Shown: in pieces, positions 8,073 through 17,014 of the stretch
Position numbering within the stretch: the stretch's first letter is position 1
Layout: each line of letters starts with the position of its first letter
Assembly (NCBI RefSeq): GCF_001642025.1
Contig: NZ_LWHO01000004.1
Span: 1 to 47,358 of the forward strand
Direction of reading: 5' to 3'
DNA length: 47,358 bases
DNA from: Cutibacterium namnetense
GTDB taxonomy: Bacteria; Actinomycetota; Actinomycetes; Propionibacteriales; Propionibacteriaceae
Made by a program: the position numbers and the translations under genes
The notes under the pieces: generated by a model
Seen by the model: the letters and a program-made list of their open reading frames with translations, nothing else
Databases searched by the model: none
What the model was told of the DNA's origin: nothing

Positions 8073-8888
8073 TCAGGCTCGCTGTTCACTCGCCGTGGCG
8101 TACAGCACTACCGCGGCCGCAGTCGACAGGTTGAGAGACTCGGCGGCCCCCCACATCGGAACCCCCACGACCTCATCCGCTAAAGCTCGGTCAGCCTCGG
8201 GAAGACCCCACGCCTCGTTACCCATCAACCACGCAATAGGCCGCTTGAGACGCCCCGACCGAGCAACGGCGTCAAGGCTATGACCTCCCCCGTCAGCCGC
8301 CAATACCGACATCCGGTGCCGATGGGCCCACTCAACCGCCTCAGCCAGCTCGACACCGACGACGACGGGCAGGTGAAAGATCGCCCCGACCGAAGAGCGA
8401 ACCGTTTTGGGGTTATGCGGGTCGACCGATCCCCGCGTCAAAATGACGCAATCGGCGCCAAACGCATCTGCGCAGCGGATGACCGTTCCGGCATTTCCAG
8501 GATCACGCACTTGAGCGCAGATGACAGCGAGACGAACATCCTCGTCGGGCAGCTCGCGGCGTGTGACCTGACGACACACCGCGAAGATCCCCTGACTGGT
8601 GACAGTGTCAGAGAGCGCATTGACATCCTCGTCAGTGAGCACCGCGACCCGAACGCCACGGCGCTCGGCCGCCTCGACATGCTCAGCATCGCGGGATAGG
8701 TTCGAGGTCGCCAGCAGATTAACCTTGCCGGGCCATGCCAGGGCCTCGCGAACTGCCTGCGCGCCTTCTACCAAAAACAGCCCGGACTCGTCGCGTCCGC
8801 GCCGAGATGAAAGGCGGCGGGCCGAACGCAATGACCCCTTCGAGATACGGCCCCATCCCGAATAGTCGCCGTTCGGCCCGTCGCTCAT
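8073..8888 (-). CDS. SpoU/TrmH-family RNA methyltransferase
   Basis: SAM-dependent 2'-O-ribose methyltransferase with a trefoil knot, probably acting on 23S rRNA. The three SpoU motifs are visible: VRDPGNAGTVIR (127-138), LMGNEAWGLPE (221-231) and ESLNLSTAAAVVLY (250-263). An N-terminal L30e-like substrate-binding region precedes them. ATG at 8888 lies 7 bp after the rplT stop. An upstream extension to 9014 would overlap rplT and was not used. The place after rplT and before pheST is conserved in actinobacteria; the exact target nucleotide cannot be read from sequence. Confidence 0.9.
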   Translation of the reverse strand: MSDGPNGDYSGWGRISKGSLRSARRLSSRRGRDESGLFLVEGAQAVREALAWPGKVNLLATSNLSRDAEHVEAAERRGVRVAVLTDEDVNALSDTVTSQGIFAVCRQVTRRELPDEDVRLAVICAQVRDPGNAGTVIRCADAFGADCVILTRGSVDPHNPKTVRSSVGAIFHLPVVVGVELAEAVEWAHRHRMSVLAADGGGHSLDAVARSGRLKRPIAWLMGNEAWGLPEADRALADEVVGVPMWGAAESLNLSTAAAVVLYATASEQRA

Positions 8889-8895
8889 GGCCACC

Positions 8896-9267
8896 TCAGG
8901 CAGCAGCGCTCTGCGGCTGGTTAGCCTTGGCGACCTCGACGAGGCTGTTAAATGTGTCAATGTCGGAGACTGCAAGCTCTGCGAGCATCTTGCGGTCGAC
9001 CTCAACGCCAGCATTCTTCAGACCATTGATGAAACGGTTGTAGGTCATGCCCTGGGCGCGGGAGGCAGCATTGATGCGCTGGATCCACAGCGAGCGGAAG
9101 TCGCCCTTCTTGGCACGACGGTCACGGAACGAGTAGGTGGCCGAATGGAGGGACTGCTCCTTGGCCTTGCGGTACAGGCGCGAGCGCTGTCCACGGTAAC
9201 CGGAGGCCTGATCGAGGACCTCACGACGCTTCTTCTTGGCATTCACAGAACGCTTCACGCGTGCCAT
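8896..9267 (-). CDS. rplT: 50S ribosomal protein L20
   Basis: Binds 23S rRNA early in 50S assembly. 123 residues, with the typical basic N-terminal extension ([18 protein letters not shown]) and the globular C-terminal part containing RLWIQRIN-like sequence. AAGGAGA lies 6 nt before the ATG. Third gene of infC-rpmI-rplT. L20 is the known autoregulator of this operon in other bacteria, which bears on the structured infC leader here. Confidence 0.97.
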   Translation of the reverse strand: MARVKRSVNAKKKRREVLDQASGYRGQRSRLYRKAKEQSLHSATYSFRDRRAKKGDFRSLWIQRINAASRAQGMTYNRFINGLKNAGVEVDRKMLAELAVSDIDTFNSLVEVAKANQPQSAAA

Positions 9268-9367
9268 AGTGATTCTCCTTGGATCTGCCGGGTCAATCCC
9301 GGATTGGTTCGAGGCGGATACCGCCCAATGGACTTAGGGACGCCGTCAATCGCGACGTCGACTGCGG

Positions 9368-9574
9368 TCAGCGACCGGGATGGCCACCGAGCAGCTTCTT
9401 GACCTTGGCGGCCTCGCCCTTAGACAGCACGGTCTCCCCGGTCAGGCGGCGAGTAACGCGTGAGGACTTGTGCTCGTTGAGGTGGCGCTTGCCAGCCTTG
9501 CGAGCGGTGACCTTGCCCGAGCCGGTCACCTTGAAACGCTTCTTCGTCCCGGAGTGGCTCTTCATCTTGGGCAT
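9368..9574 (-). CDS. rpmI: 50S ribosomal protein L35
   Basis: Small basic 50S protein of 68 residues beginning [20 protein letters not shown], a sequence typical of L35. The open frame continues to 9823, but the homologous protein starts at ATG 9574 with GGAGC 5 nt upstream. It is separated by about 100 bp from infC and from rplT. Confidence 0.96.
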   Translation of the reverse strand: MPKMKSHSGTKKRFKVTGSGKVTARKAGKRHLNEHKSSRVTRRLTGETVLSKGEAAKVKKLLGGHPGR

Positions 9575-9674
9575 GGATAGCTCCATTCGTTCATGTATGT
9601 CGTCCCGCAAACCGGAGGGAAGGTCCCGGGCTGGCTCACCGGTAGGAACCGGATCACCTGGTTCTGAGCAATGC

Positions 9675-10361
9675 TCAGAGGTCAATGTCAGGATCCATAT
9701 TGTCGGCTGGACCCTTCTTCTTCTTTTTCTTCGCAGTGCCTGCAGCAGCCCGCTGGGCAGCCTCGTAGGCCTTATCAGCCTCGGCAGCCTCGGCACGCTC
9801 AGCGGCGCGACGGTCACGCTCAACCTTCTGATCTGCTTTGGCCTGATTCTTCTTACGAGTCGGGGCCAGAATCATGAGCATGTTGCGGCCCTCCTGCTTA
9901 GGAGGGGACTCGACGGTCGCGTACTCAGTCAAATCATCGGCAAGACGACGCAACAGGTTGACACCGAGCTCTGGTCGGGACTGCTCACGGCCACGGAACA
10001 TGATCGTGATCTTGACCTTATCGCCGGCCTTGAGGAACCGCAGAACGTGGCCCTTCTTGGTCTCGTAATCGTGATCGTCAATCTTCGGACGAAGCTTCAT
10101 CTCCTTGATGATGGAGTTCGCCTGATTGCGTCGTGACTCCCGGGCCTTCTGAGCCGCCTCGTACTTGAACTTGCCGTAGTCCATGAGCTTGACGACAGGG
10201 GGCCGGGCCTGCGGAGCCACCTCGACGAGGTCAAGGTCTTGCTCGCGGGCAAGCTGCAGGGCCTGCTCGACCCTGACGATGCCGACCTGTTCGCCATTAG
10301 GGCCGACCAGGCGCACCTCGGGAACGCGAATCCGCTCGTTGATGCGGGGTTCAGTACTGAT
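9675..10361 (-). CDS. infC: Translation initiation factor IF-3 with non-canonical ATC start
   Basis: IF-3 binds the 30S subunit and discriminates against wrong start codons. The N domain (about residues 1-80, ending [11 protein letters not shown]) and C domain (EMKLRPKI... onward) are complete, followed by an unusual Ala/Lys-rich tail of about 55 residues ending NMDPDIDL. Actinobacterial homologs align from the [13 protein letters not shown] segment. There ATC at 10361 is preceded by GGGAGGA 4 nt away, whereas the in-frame ATG at 10388 has no ribosome-binding site. A rare AUU/AUC-type start is known for infC in several bacteria and underlies autoregulation. Confidence 0.93.
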   Translation of the reverse strand: MSTEPRINERIRVPEVRLVGPNGEQVGIVRVEQALQLAREQDLDLVEVAPQARPPVVKLMDYGKFKYEAAQKARESRRNQANSIIKEMKLRPKIDDHDYETKKGHVLRFLKAGDKVKITIMFRGREQSRPELGVNLLRRLADDLTEYATVESPPKQEGRNMLMILAPTRKKNQAKADQKVERDRRAAERAEAAEADKAYEAAQRAAAGTAKKKKKKGPADNMDPDIDL

Positions 10362-10365
10362 GGGG

Positions 10366-10372
10366 TCCTCCC
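10366..10372 (-). promoter_or_regulatory. Ribosome-binding site that decides the infC start
   Basis: On the minus strand GGGAGGA (10372-10366) lies 4 nt before an ATC codon (10361-10359) at which the IF-3 homology begins. It is the only strong Shine-Dalgarno sequence near the gene and supports the non-AUG start. Confidence 0.7.
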
Positions 10373-10428
10373 GGATGTCTGTTTTCATTAGATGCGGCAC
10401 GTGTCTGCGCCTCCACGACCCGGATACG

Positions 10429-10454
10429 AAAAAAGCCTTCGCGAATACGCGAAG
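10429..10454 (-). terminator. Leader terminator/attenuator upstream of infC
   Basis: On the minus strand CTTCGCG-TATT-CGCGAAG (10454-10437) forms a perfect 7-bp stem followed by GC and six Us (10434-10429): a textbook intrinsic terminator about 70 nt before the infC start. A -10-like GATAAT (10576-10571) lies upstream, so the hairpin would sit in a ~200-nt leader. Other leader elements are the palindrome CCACCTAGGTGG (10528-10539) and a GATGT/ACATC hairpin (10469-10482). Likely attenuation of infC-rpmI-rplT. Confidence 0.72.
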
Positions 10455-10669
10455 ACCTGACATATGCGGATGTCTACACATCCCGACGAGCCGACGAAGC
10501 TCATCATCACAACCCGGCGAACGAAATCCACCTAGGTGGGAGGTCAGGCCCCCGCTTACGCAAGACCAGTATTATCCTGATCGCTTCGGCCAGAATACGA
10601 CAAGGAACAGCGCCATCACAAATCGGGGGTTGCCCGTAGCGAGGTGATGGCACCGGCGAAGCTGACCGG

Positions 10670-11149
10670 TCAGGCAAGATCCCCGCTGCACGCCCATCCC
10701 CAACCATCATCGAGTTTCACGAGACGTCGGCCACCCTCGATTGGTTTGAGGACATCACTGCCGATGACAAGGGGAGCCGGACCAGCAACATCAAGGAGAA
10801 GGGCATCGGCTCCCACCTCGGTGACGATGGCCGCAAGTTCTGGGAGACGTCCCGGAACCGGACGAGCCCGCGAGTCCCACGCTGTGAGGGAATCGATCCC
10901 GGTGAATGCCAATAGAGCGGTGCTTCCTTGCTCGTTGGTGAGCTTCACTGCACCGATTTCGCCTTCCGCGTCTGTCATCACCGGCATGAATAGCCGTGCG
11001 CCCGCACACAAAGTGGATACCGCCGCAAGGTACGACCTTCGGTAAGCGTCCGGATCGTTAGTGAGGCAGGCTGCCAAGGCAGCGCGCACCCGAGGATCGG
11101 CATCTCCCATGTCGCCGCCGATCGGTGATAGTGGAGCAGGCACCTGCAA
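10670..11149 (-). CDS. SseB-family protein
   Basis: About 159 residues with one SseB N-terminal-type domain. The visible features are AGARLFMPVM, EGEIGAVKLTNEQGSTALLAFTG, DSLTAWDSRARPVPG and a C-terminal VGADALLLDVAGPAPLVIG, all typical of actinobacterial SseB-like proteins next to infC. The start is uncertain: TTG 11149, GTG 11143 or ATG 11110. I keep the long form because the pre-domain segment resembles homologs. The molecular function is unknown. It is divergent from the membrane protein at 11228. Confidence 0.78.
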   Translation of the reverse strand: MQVPAPLSPIGGDMGDADPRVRAALAACLTNDPDAYRRSYLAAVSTLCAGARLFMPVMTDAEGEIGAVKLTNEQGSTALLAFTGIDSLTAWDSRARPVPGRLPELAAIVTEVGADALLLDVAGPAPLVIGSDVLKPIEGGRRLVKLDDGWGWACSGDLA

Positions 11150-11227
11150 AACATTAGTCGATACCCAACGCCGAGGTCAGCGAGTCCCCGAGCACACATG
11201 CGCCCCTGCATGTGGAACAGTGGGGGT

Positions 11228-11842
11228 ATGAGCGAAACGACCGTCGTTGCCGTCGTCACCATTGTGCTGGTCGTCCTACCGCTGCTATGGGCCCTGTCGG
11301 GGTGGTTCTCCCGCCGCTCCTCGCGCGCCATGCTTCGCGGGCTGGGCCTAGCCCTCATTCCTATTGGTCTAGTACTAACTGGCCTGATGCGCCTTTTCGT
11401 CCGAGCAATTCGCCTCGTCGTCGATTGGTTCGCCGGCACGGTCATGACATCGACCATGTGGATCGGTGTCATCGTCATCGCTGTGGGCCTCGTCACCTGG
11501 CTGGTAGCCGGGATCATGGCACCGGTCGATCGCGAGACTGGACGTCAACGCCGTCAAGACCATGCTGCCCGTAAGCAGACGCGCGAAGCCTCGTCGGCCA
11601 AGGATTCTCGCTCTACCGAAGCTCCGACCCGCAATCCCACAGACAACGCTCCGACATCCGGTGCTGCGCCGGATACGGCCCCGTCGCACAGTGCCTCCGG
11701 AACTCGGCGGACCCCGACCGACGCGCCGGTGCGCACATCAGAGCCTGCCTCCAGTTCAAAGCCTTCCCCCACAATCTCGGGTGCTGATAAGGATGAAGAT
11801 GCCGAGCTTGAAGAGATCTTGCGCAAACGCGGGATCGAATGA
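11228..11842 (+). CDS. Membrane protein with disordered cytoplasmic tail
   Basis: 204 residues, family not recognised. Three hydrophobic segments (about 5-24, 38-57 and 76-97) are followed by a long Ser/Thr/Ala/Pro-rich, charged tail (about 105-190) and a short acidic C-terminal helix DAELEEILRKRGIE. ATG 11228 is preferred over 11198, with a G-rich run just before. Such small three-helix proteins with a conserved C-terminal motif near hisG are common in actinobacteria, with no assigned role. It ends 61 bp from the convergent hisG stop. Confidence 0.72.
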   Translation: MSETTVVAVVTIVLVVLPLLWALSGWFSRRSSRAMLRGLGLALIPIGLVLTGLMRLFVRAIRLVVDWFAGTVMTSTMWIGVIVIAVGLVTWLVAGIMAPVDRETGRQRRQDHAARKQTREASSAKDSRSTEAPTRNPTDNAPTSGAAPDTAPSHSASGTRRTPTDAPVRTSEPASSSKPSPTISGADKDEDAELEEILRKRGIE

Positions 11843-11903
11843 TCCTTCATTCGCAGGCGCTGCTACCCCGGAATTCAAGCCCCAATCGCTAGCTGGCAAC
11901 CAG

Positions 11904-12758
11904 TTACAGGCGGCACGCAGATAGCTCGGTCGACAAAATCGCTCGAGCACCAACGTCCCACAGTTGGTCCATCAGGCCTTGCACGGCCGTGCGCGGCACC
12001 ATGGCTCGCACCGCATACCAGCCGCCCTTGGACAACGGCGAGATTGTAGGAGCTTCGAGTCCCGGTGTCAGGGCGGTGGCGGTATCAAGAACTTCGGCGG
12101 GAACATCGTAGTCGACCATGACGTAGCTACGAGCGACCTGCACGCCGTTGATACGACGCATAAAGTGATCAAATGTCGTGTTCCCAACGAAGTCTCGACG
12201 CTGAACCAGCACAGCCTCAGACTCCAACATGACGTCGCCAAAAATCTCAAGGCCAGACCGGCGCAGGGTTGTCCCAGTCTCGACCACGTCAGCAATTGCG
12301 TCGGCAACGCCGAGTCGGATCGCCGACTCAACTGCGCCATCCAGGTGGATAAGGTGAGCGTTGATCCCCCGCTCCGTCAGAAAAGCGCCCAGCAGGCCGG
12401 GGTATGAGGTGGCTATCCGTTTTCCCGCCAGCCCTTCGATGGTGTTTTTCGAACCTTTGGGAGCAGCGAACCGAAAATAGGAGTGACCAAAACCCAATCC
12501 CTTGATCTCGGCGGCATCAGCTTCGGAATCGAGCAAGAGATCTCGTCCGGTAATGCCAATATCTAGAGTGCCCTCCCCCACATACACCGCGATATCGCGA
12601 GGCCTCAGATAGAAGAACTCTACCCCGTTGGCCTCGTCGATCAGGGAAAGATCCTTACGATCAGTGCGCTGGCGGTAGCCAGCCTCGGTGAGCAGGGAGG
12701 ATGCCGCCTCCGAGAGAGCACCTTTATTCGGCACAGCAACGCGCAACAAATCAGGCAT
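11904..12758 (-). CDS. hisG: ATP phosphoribosyltransferase, long form
   Basis: First step of histidine synthesis: joins ATP and PRPP. 284 residues with two periplasmic-binding-like domains, the PRPP-binding segment ADVVETGTTLR (156-166), and a C-terminal ACT-like regulatory domain (about 205-284), so it is the hexameric, histidine-inhibited long form. GAGGAG lies 5 nt before the ATG. It follows hisE by 56 bp on the same strand. Confidence 0.96.
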   Translation of the reverse strand: MPDLLRVAVPNKGALSEAASSLLTEAGYRQRTDRKDLSLIDEANGVEFFYLRPRDIAVYVGEGTLDIGITGRDLLLDSEADAAEIKGLGFGHSYFRFAAPKGSKNTIEGLAGKRIATSYPGLLGAFLTERGINAHLIHLDGAVESAIRLGVADAIADVVETGTTLRRSGLEIFGDVMLESEAVLVQRRDFVGNTTFDHFMRRINGVQVARSYVMVDYDVPAEVLDTATALTPGLEAPTISPLSKGGWYAVRAMVPRTAVQGLMDQLWDVGARAILSTELSACRL

Positions 12759-12814
12759 GAATTCTCCTCAGGAAATATCAGGGATGACGATGACAGATCG
12801 GGGCGTCCGAGAAT

Positions 12815-13081
12815 TCACAGATGCTTATAGACGTCGTCGAGGGATAGGCCCTGCTTAATCATCATGACCTGCAGGTGATAAATTTCCTGACTGATCTCTT
12901 CAGCCAGCCGTTCATTACCCTCGTATTCGGCTGCCATCCACACTTCGGAGGCTTCCTCCACGATCTTCTTACCGATGGCATGCACTCCGTGGTCAAGCTC
13001 CTCGACAGTTCCCGACCCTGCAGGGCGTGCCTGTGACTTTGTAACCAGCTCGGCGAAGAGTTCCTCGAATGTCTTGCTCAC
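12815..13081 (-). CDS. hisE: Phosphoribosyl-ATP pyrophosphatase
   Basis: Second step of histidine synthesis, hydrolysing PR-ATP to PR-AMP. 88 residues starting at GTG 13081 ([12 protein letters not shown]), the normal length of stand-alone HisE. The MazG-like metal-binding helices are seen in [17 protein letters not shown] and [13 protein letters not shown]. It pairs with hisG as in mycobacteria; the rest of the pathway is elsewhere. Confidence 0.94.
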   Translation of the reverse strand: MSKTFEELFAELVTKSQARPAGSGTVEELDHGVHAIGKKIVEEASEVWMAAEYEGNERLAEEISQEIYHLQVMMIKQGLSLDDVYKHL

Positions 13082-13161
13082 AGCTACCAGGCTACTGACT
13101 GGCCTCACAACGGCGCAGGCGCGCCCACGTGACGGACCACTGCTATCCCTAGAGTGTCACG

Positions 13162-13833
13162 TCAGCGGAAGGCGTCGTTCGTGGCCGCACGCTGGGCACG
13201 CCACCACGTCACGAATCCGTATACGCAAAAGGCGCCGTAAAAGACGTACATAAGTGCACTCGGGTAGTACTGAGCCGTGGCCAATAGCGGGACGCCGACA
13301 ATATCAACCGCAATCCATACAAACCAGAACTCATTCCACCCACGCGCCATCCCCCAGGTCGCGAGGATCGATCCAGTGAGAATCCACGAATCCGATAGCG
13401 GCCCCCAGGATCCCAGTGCCTCGAGAACGAAGAAGAAGACAACGAGCATGATGAGGGCAGCCATCAACGCCAAAATGCGTTCTCTACGGGTGGCCCAGCG
13501 GGGATGGACGGCCACCTGGGACGCGCCATTATTGCGCCGAGTTGCTGCCCAGACCACCCACCCATACGCGCTTGTCGCGAGGAAAAAGATCTGACGCCCG
13601 GCCTGCCCCCACAGGTTAAGGTCCTGCGGGGTGTGGAACACCCCACCGAGAAACACCGTGAAAAGGATGACGTTGCCGACGATGCCGACTGGCCAAGCCC
13701 ATATTCGACGTCGCGCGCCGCCGAGAGCCGAAGCAAGTCCGAATAGATTTCCAATGACCTCACGCCACAGGATCGGCTTTCCCAACCCCACGTCAAGCTG
13801 GGCATTAAGCAGAGACGTGAGAACGTCGGACAC
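13162..13833 (-). CDS. pnuC: PnuC-type nicotinamide riboside transporter
   Basis: Integral membrane facilitator for nicotinamide riboside, feeding NAD salvage. 223 residues with about seven hydrophobic segments. The PnuC signature includes EVIGNLFGLASALGGARR near the N-terminus and NEFWFVWIAVDIVGVPLL near the C-terminus, a conserved aromatic-rich substrate region. GTG 13833 is supported by GGAAAGG 8 nt upstream. No NAD-II-type riboswitch was recognised upstream. Confidence 0.9.
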   Translation of the reverse strand: MSDVLTSLLNAQLDVGLGKPILWREVIGNLFGLASALGGARRRIWAWPVGIVGNVILFTVFLGGVFHTPQDLNLWGQAGRQIFFLATSAYGWVVWAATRRNNGASQVAVHPRWATRRERILALMAALIMLVVFFFVLEALGSWGPLSDSWILTGSILATWGMARGWNEFWFVWIAVDIVGVPLLATAQYYPSALMYVFYGAFCVYGFVTWWRAQRAATNDAFR

Positions 13834-14027
13834 AGCGCACACCTTTCCGGTCACCTGCAGGCAGCCATCCTATTCTCGCAGATCGGCAGCGGCTCGTCGC
13901 ATCACTTCCAAGGCCACGGCCACATCACGCACCAGCAGCGCGCCGTTACTGGAATCCGACCAGGCCCCCGCAACGTACTATGAAGCTCTCGACAGGGAGC
14001 ACACGGCAAATGAGGGCTTCGTCGAAC
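13834..14027 (-). pseudogene. Possible degraded gene remnant between DUF3090 gene and pnuC
   Basis: The minus strand carries a coding-like stretch (from about 13,977 to the TAG near 13,873) reading YVAGAWSDSSNGALLVRDV and then an Ala/Arg-rich helix ending DLRE. It directly follows an in-frame TAG and has no start codon at its head. This could be the C-terminus of a lost gene. I do not recognise the family; it may also be chance. Confidence 0.25.
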
Positions 14028-14609
14028 TCACCACACCAGTGGTTTACGGTAGCCATTCGATCGCGGGCACAGATGACCCTCAGCCGAAAGGATCTGCTGG
14101 CGACAGTATGGGCAACTCTGACGCCCGGATGTGACGACCACGCGGCACCTCGCGACGAATTGGCGAGCCTGACACGTCGTCATAAGGATTTCTAGAGAAT
14201 CTGGGGCCGCCTCGGGAAGGGTCGTCAGCAACATCGCTGGATCGTTGATCATGAGTTCATCATCGCTAGCTGCGTACATCTCGATCTCGATGCGCTTGGT
14301 CTCATCGTCGAAGGCCATCGCCATCGTTCCTACGGTGAATTCTTCCTCGAGTGGTGCATCGAGAGGGGCCAGATCGTCTGGATTGTCGACTGGTGGTGGG
14401 ACGAATACATCCGCAACATGAGCGGCTAGACCGTCCAAGATCCTATCCATTTGGAGGGCGAGCTGGTCGATCTGAACCTTTTCGCAGCGGACCGTCACGA
14501 TCCGGGATCCTTCACGGACTTGCAGGTGAAAGGTACGCGCTCCTGGCCGACCCGCGGTGCCGACGACCACACGTTCGGGTTGTTCGAGTCGGAAAGTGCG
14601 ACGAGACAT
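14028..14609 (-). CDS. DUF3090 family protein
   Basis: 193 residues of a conserved actinobacterial family of unknown function. The N-terminus (MSRRTFRLEQPERVVVGTAG) and the segment FHLQVREGSRIVTVRCEKVQ are typical. The C-terminus carries a zinc-ribbon-like CPYCRQQ...GHLCPR. In other actinobacteria it neighbours a histidine phosphatase and a kinase-like gene close to mshC; those partners are absent here. It is divergent from the aldo/keto reductase. Confidence 0.85.
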   Translation of the reverse strand: MSRRTFRLEQPERVVVGTAGRPGARTFHLQVREGSRIVTVRCEKVQIDQLALQMDRILDGLAAHVADVFVPPPVDNPDDLAPLDAPLEEEFTVGTMAMAFDDETKRIEIEMYAASDDELMINDPAMLLTTLPEAAPDSLEILMTTCQARQFVARCRVVVTSGRQSCPYCRQQILSAEGHLCPRSNGYRKPLVW

Positions 14610-14725
14610 ACTCCCACCCTAGTCACGGGACCGAGAAGCGCAGGTTGGCGTCGGCTAGGAGTAGCCGTGCCTCAAGGTCGGCTTGAGGGTGCTCCGTTAG
14701 GGTGATCTAGACGAGGAGGATGCAC

Positions 14726-15694
14726 ATGCGCATGAGAACCGTCGGGGCCAGCGGCCTCAAGGTATCTGCCATTGGGCTGGGATCCCTAACATGGGGTGGC
14801 CAGACTGACGCCCGTGTGGCTCGCTCGTTGGTTCGTCGCTTTGTTGACGCCGGTGGCAATCTTGTCGATACCGCCCCGGCGTATGGAGGCGGGTTTGCCG
14901 AGCAACTCATCGGAAAGCTCATCCATACCGACATCAGTCGAGACGACCTTGTCATCGCCACCAAGGCGGGATTCATCGTGGAAGGTAATAAAAGAATCGT
15001 CGATACGTCGCGCAGTGCGCTGCTGCGTGACCTCGAAGGCTCCTTGCGCCGCCTCCACACCGATCACGTCGATCTCTGGCAGGTTCATGCCTGGGGAGAT
15101 GCCCCCATCGAGGAAACCTGCGCAGCCCTCGACCATGCCGTGAAGTCGGGAATGGCCCGGTACGTCGGGGTGTCCAACTTCGTGGGTTGGCAGTCCGCCA
15201 CGGCGGCGACCTGGCAGCGAGCAACCGGAGCACGAACCCCCTTAGTCAGTAACCAAGTGGAATACTCCTTGCTGGCCCGGCGCGCTGAAATCGAGGTCGC
15301 CCCCTCGGCCCAGCACCACGGGATGGGGCTGCTGGCATGGTCGGCGCTGGGACGCGGCGTGCTGGCAGGCCGGTACCGACACGGAACTCCTAAAGATTCC
15401 CGAGGTGGTTCTGATCGCCTATCGTGGTTTGTACAGCCCTATCTGACGCGCAAATCCAGCGCTGTCGTCGAAGCCATTTTGAAGGCAGCCGACGGGCTGG
15501 GAGCGACGATCCCACAAATCGCGCTGGCATGGGTGCGCGACGCTCCCGTAGTGTCCTCGGCTCTTGTCGGCCCGAGGACCACCGCACAGCTCGAGGAATT
15601 GCTCGGGGCTGACGAAGTTAGTCTCCCCAAGGAAATTACCTCAGCCCTCGACGACATCACCGGCGGGCCAAACCTCGCCCGCGAAGAGGTCTAG
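14726..15694 (+). CDS. Aldo/keto reductase
   Basis: NADPH-dependent TIM-barrel oxidoreductase, cytosolic, 322 residues. The catalytic tetrad is complete: D48, Y53, K80 and H121. The C-terminal cofactor region (VVSSALVGPRTTAQLEE) fits the family. ATG 14726 has GAGGAGG 6 nt upstream; the earlier ATG at 14720 overlaps that site. The substrate is not predictable; it resembles the YghZ/potassium-channel-beta group. It converges with gltA, stops 10 bp apart. Confidence 0.92.
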   Translation: MRMRTVGASGLKVSAIGLGSLTWGGQTDARVARSLVRRFVDAGGNLVDTAPAYGGGFAEQLIGKLIHTDISRDDLVIATKAGFIVEGNKRIVDTSRSALLRDLEGSLRRLHTDHVDLWQVHAWGDAPIEETCAALDHAVKSGMARYVGVSNFVGWQSATAATWQRATGARTPLVSNQVEYSLLARRAEIEVAPSAQHHGMGLLAWSALGRGVLAGRYRHGTPKDSRGGSDRLSWFVQPYLTRKSSAVVEAILKAADGLGATIPQIALAWVRDAPVVSSALVGPRTTAQLEELLGADEVSLPKEITSALDDITGGPNLAREEV

Positions 15695-15704
15695 GCCGCA
15701 TAGT

Positions 15705-17012
15705 TCAGCGCTCGCCACGCGGCACCCACGGAGTCGATACCGGACCATCGTAGAGCTCGCGCGGACGGGAAATCCGCGTCGTCGGATCCTCAAAAACTTC
15801 CTTCCAGTGAGCGATCCAACCAGCCATTCGTCCGATGGCGAACATCACAGTGAACATGTTGAGCGGAATACCGAGCGCGCGCAGAACGATCCCAGAATAG
15901 AAGTCCACATTGGGGTACAGCCTGCGCTCGATGAAGTAGTCGTCGGCCAGCACAGCTTCTTCTAGCTCCAGGGCAACGTCGAGCAGCGGGTCCGGTTTGT
16001 GCATAGTTTCGAGCAATGGGCCGACGACGCTGCGGAAGATTCTCGCTCGAGGATCCCAATTGCGGTAAACGCGGTGCCCGAAGCCAGAAATCCTCTCCCC
16101 CGAGTCTTTGGCCTTCGCCAGATATTGACGCGGAGTGAGGCCAGAGTCATAGATGCGTTGCAGGGCGAGCACGGCGTTGACGTTGGCACCGCCGTGACGG
16201 TCTCCCCACAGGGCACACACTCCGGCCGAGCACGAAGTGAAAAGGTTGGCACCCGAGGATCCGACCATTCGCACCGTCGAGGTCGAACAGTTCTGGCCGT
16301 GATCAGCGTGTAGCACGAAGAACAGGTTGAGGGCCCTCGCCGCCACTGGATCCGGTTCGTAATCGCGATACGGCAGAGAAAACATCATGTGCATGAAATT
16401 TTCGACATATTTAAGGTCATAGCGCGGATAGATCGCTGGTTCCCCAATAGATGCCTTGTACGAAGCAGCCGCGATCGTCCTCACTTTGGACATGAGCTTG
16501 GCAGCCGCGTCAGTGAAGGATTCCTCGTCAGTGATTCGCGGACGGTCATGGGTACTCATCGCGTTAATCATCGAAGACATGATCGCCATCGGGTGACCGT
16601 TAGGCGGGAAGGCGTTGAAGTGAAGATTCATCGACCGATGCAAAGCCGAGTACTCGGTCAATCGATTCCGGAAGTCGTCGCGCTGAGCTTCCGTGGGCAG
16701 GTGGCCAAAGATCAGCAGCCACGCTGTTTCCACAAAGGAAACACGCTCCTGAGCCAGGGCCTCGATCGGTAGACCGCGATAAGTGAGCACGCCTGCTTCG
16801 CCGTCGATCCACGAAATCGCCGAACGACAGGACGCCGTGTTGGCGAACGCCGGATCGAAGGTTGTGACCCCGCCAGTTAGTTGGCGAAGGTTGGAGATGT
16901 CGATGACGCGATCTCCGGTAGTTCCTGTAATAACGGGCAGAGTGTATTCCTGGCCGTCCAGGATAAGGGTTGCTGTTGCTTCGCCCTTCGGCTTCTGATT
17001 TGGGACACTCAT
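15705..17012 (-). CDS. gltA: Citrate synthase
   Basis: Condenses oxaloacetate with acetyl-CoA at the entry of the TCA cycle. 435 residues, type II hexameric length. Catalytic residues are visible as H273 (DRHGGAN), H313 (FGHRVY) and D370 (NVDFYSG). The conserved HADHGQNCST segment is at 235-244. It starts 2 bp after the M20 peptidase stop, so the two are probably cotranscribed. In a propionic fermenter it links the C2 and C4 branches. Confidence 0.96.
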   Translation of the reverse strand: MSVPNQKPKGEATATLILDGQEYTLPVITGTTGDRVIDISNLRQLTGGVTTFDPAFANTASCRSAISWIDGEAGVLTYRGLPIEALAQERVSFVETAWLLIFGHLPTEAQRDDFRNRLTEYSALHRSMNLHFNAFPPNGHPMAIMSSMINAMSTHDRPRITDEESFTDAAAKLMSKVRTIAAASYKASIGEPAIYPRYDLKYVENFMHMMFSLPYRDYEPDPVAARALNLFFVLHADHGQNCSTSTVRMVGSSGANLFTSCSAGVCALWGDRHGGANVNAVLALQRIYDSGLTPRQYLAKAKDSGERISGFGHRVYRNWDPRARIFRSVVGPLLETMHKPDPLLDVALELEEAVLADDYFIERRLYPNVDFYSGIVLRALGIPLNMFTVMFAIGRMAGWIAHWKEVFEDPTTRISRPRELYDGPVSTPWVPRGER

Positions 17013-17014
17013 CG

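Noticed and set aside
8889-9014. N-terminal extension of the RNA methyltransferase into rplT
   Set aside because: It would overlap rplT in another frame, and SpoU homology begins after ATG 8888.
13834-14027. NAD-sensing riboswitch before pnuC
   Set aside because: No conserved NAD-I or NAD-II-like element could be made out, and the spacer looks like coding relic instead.
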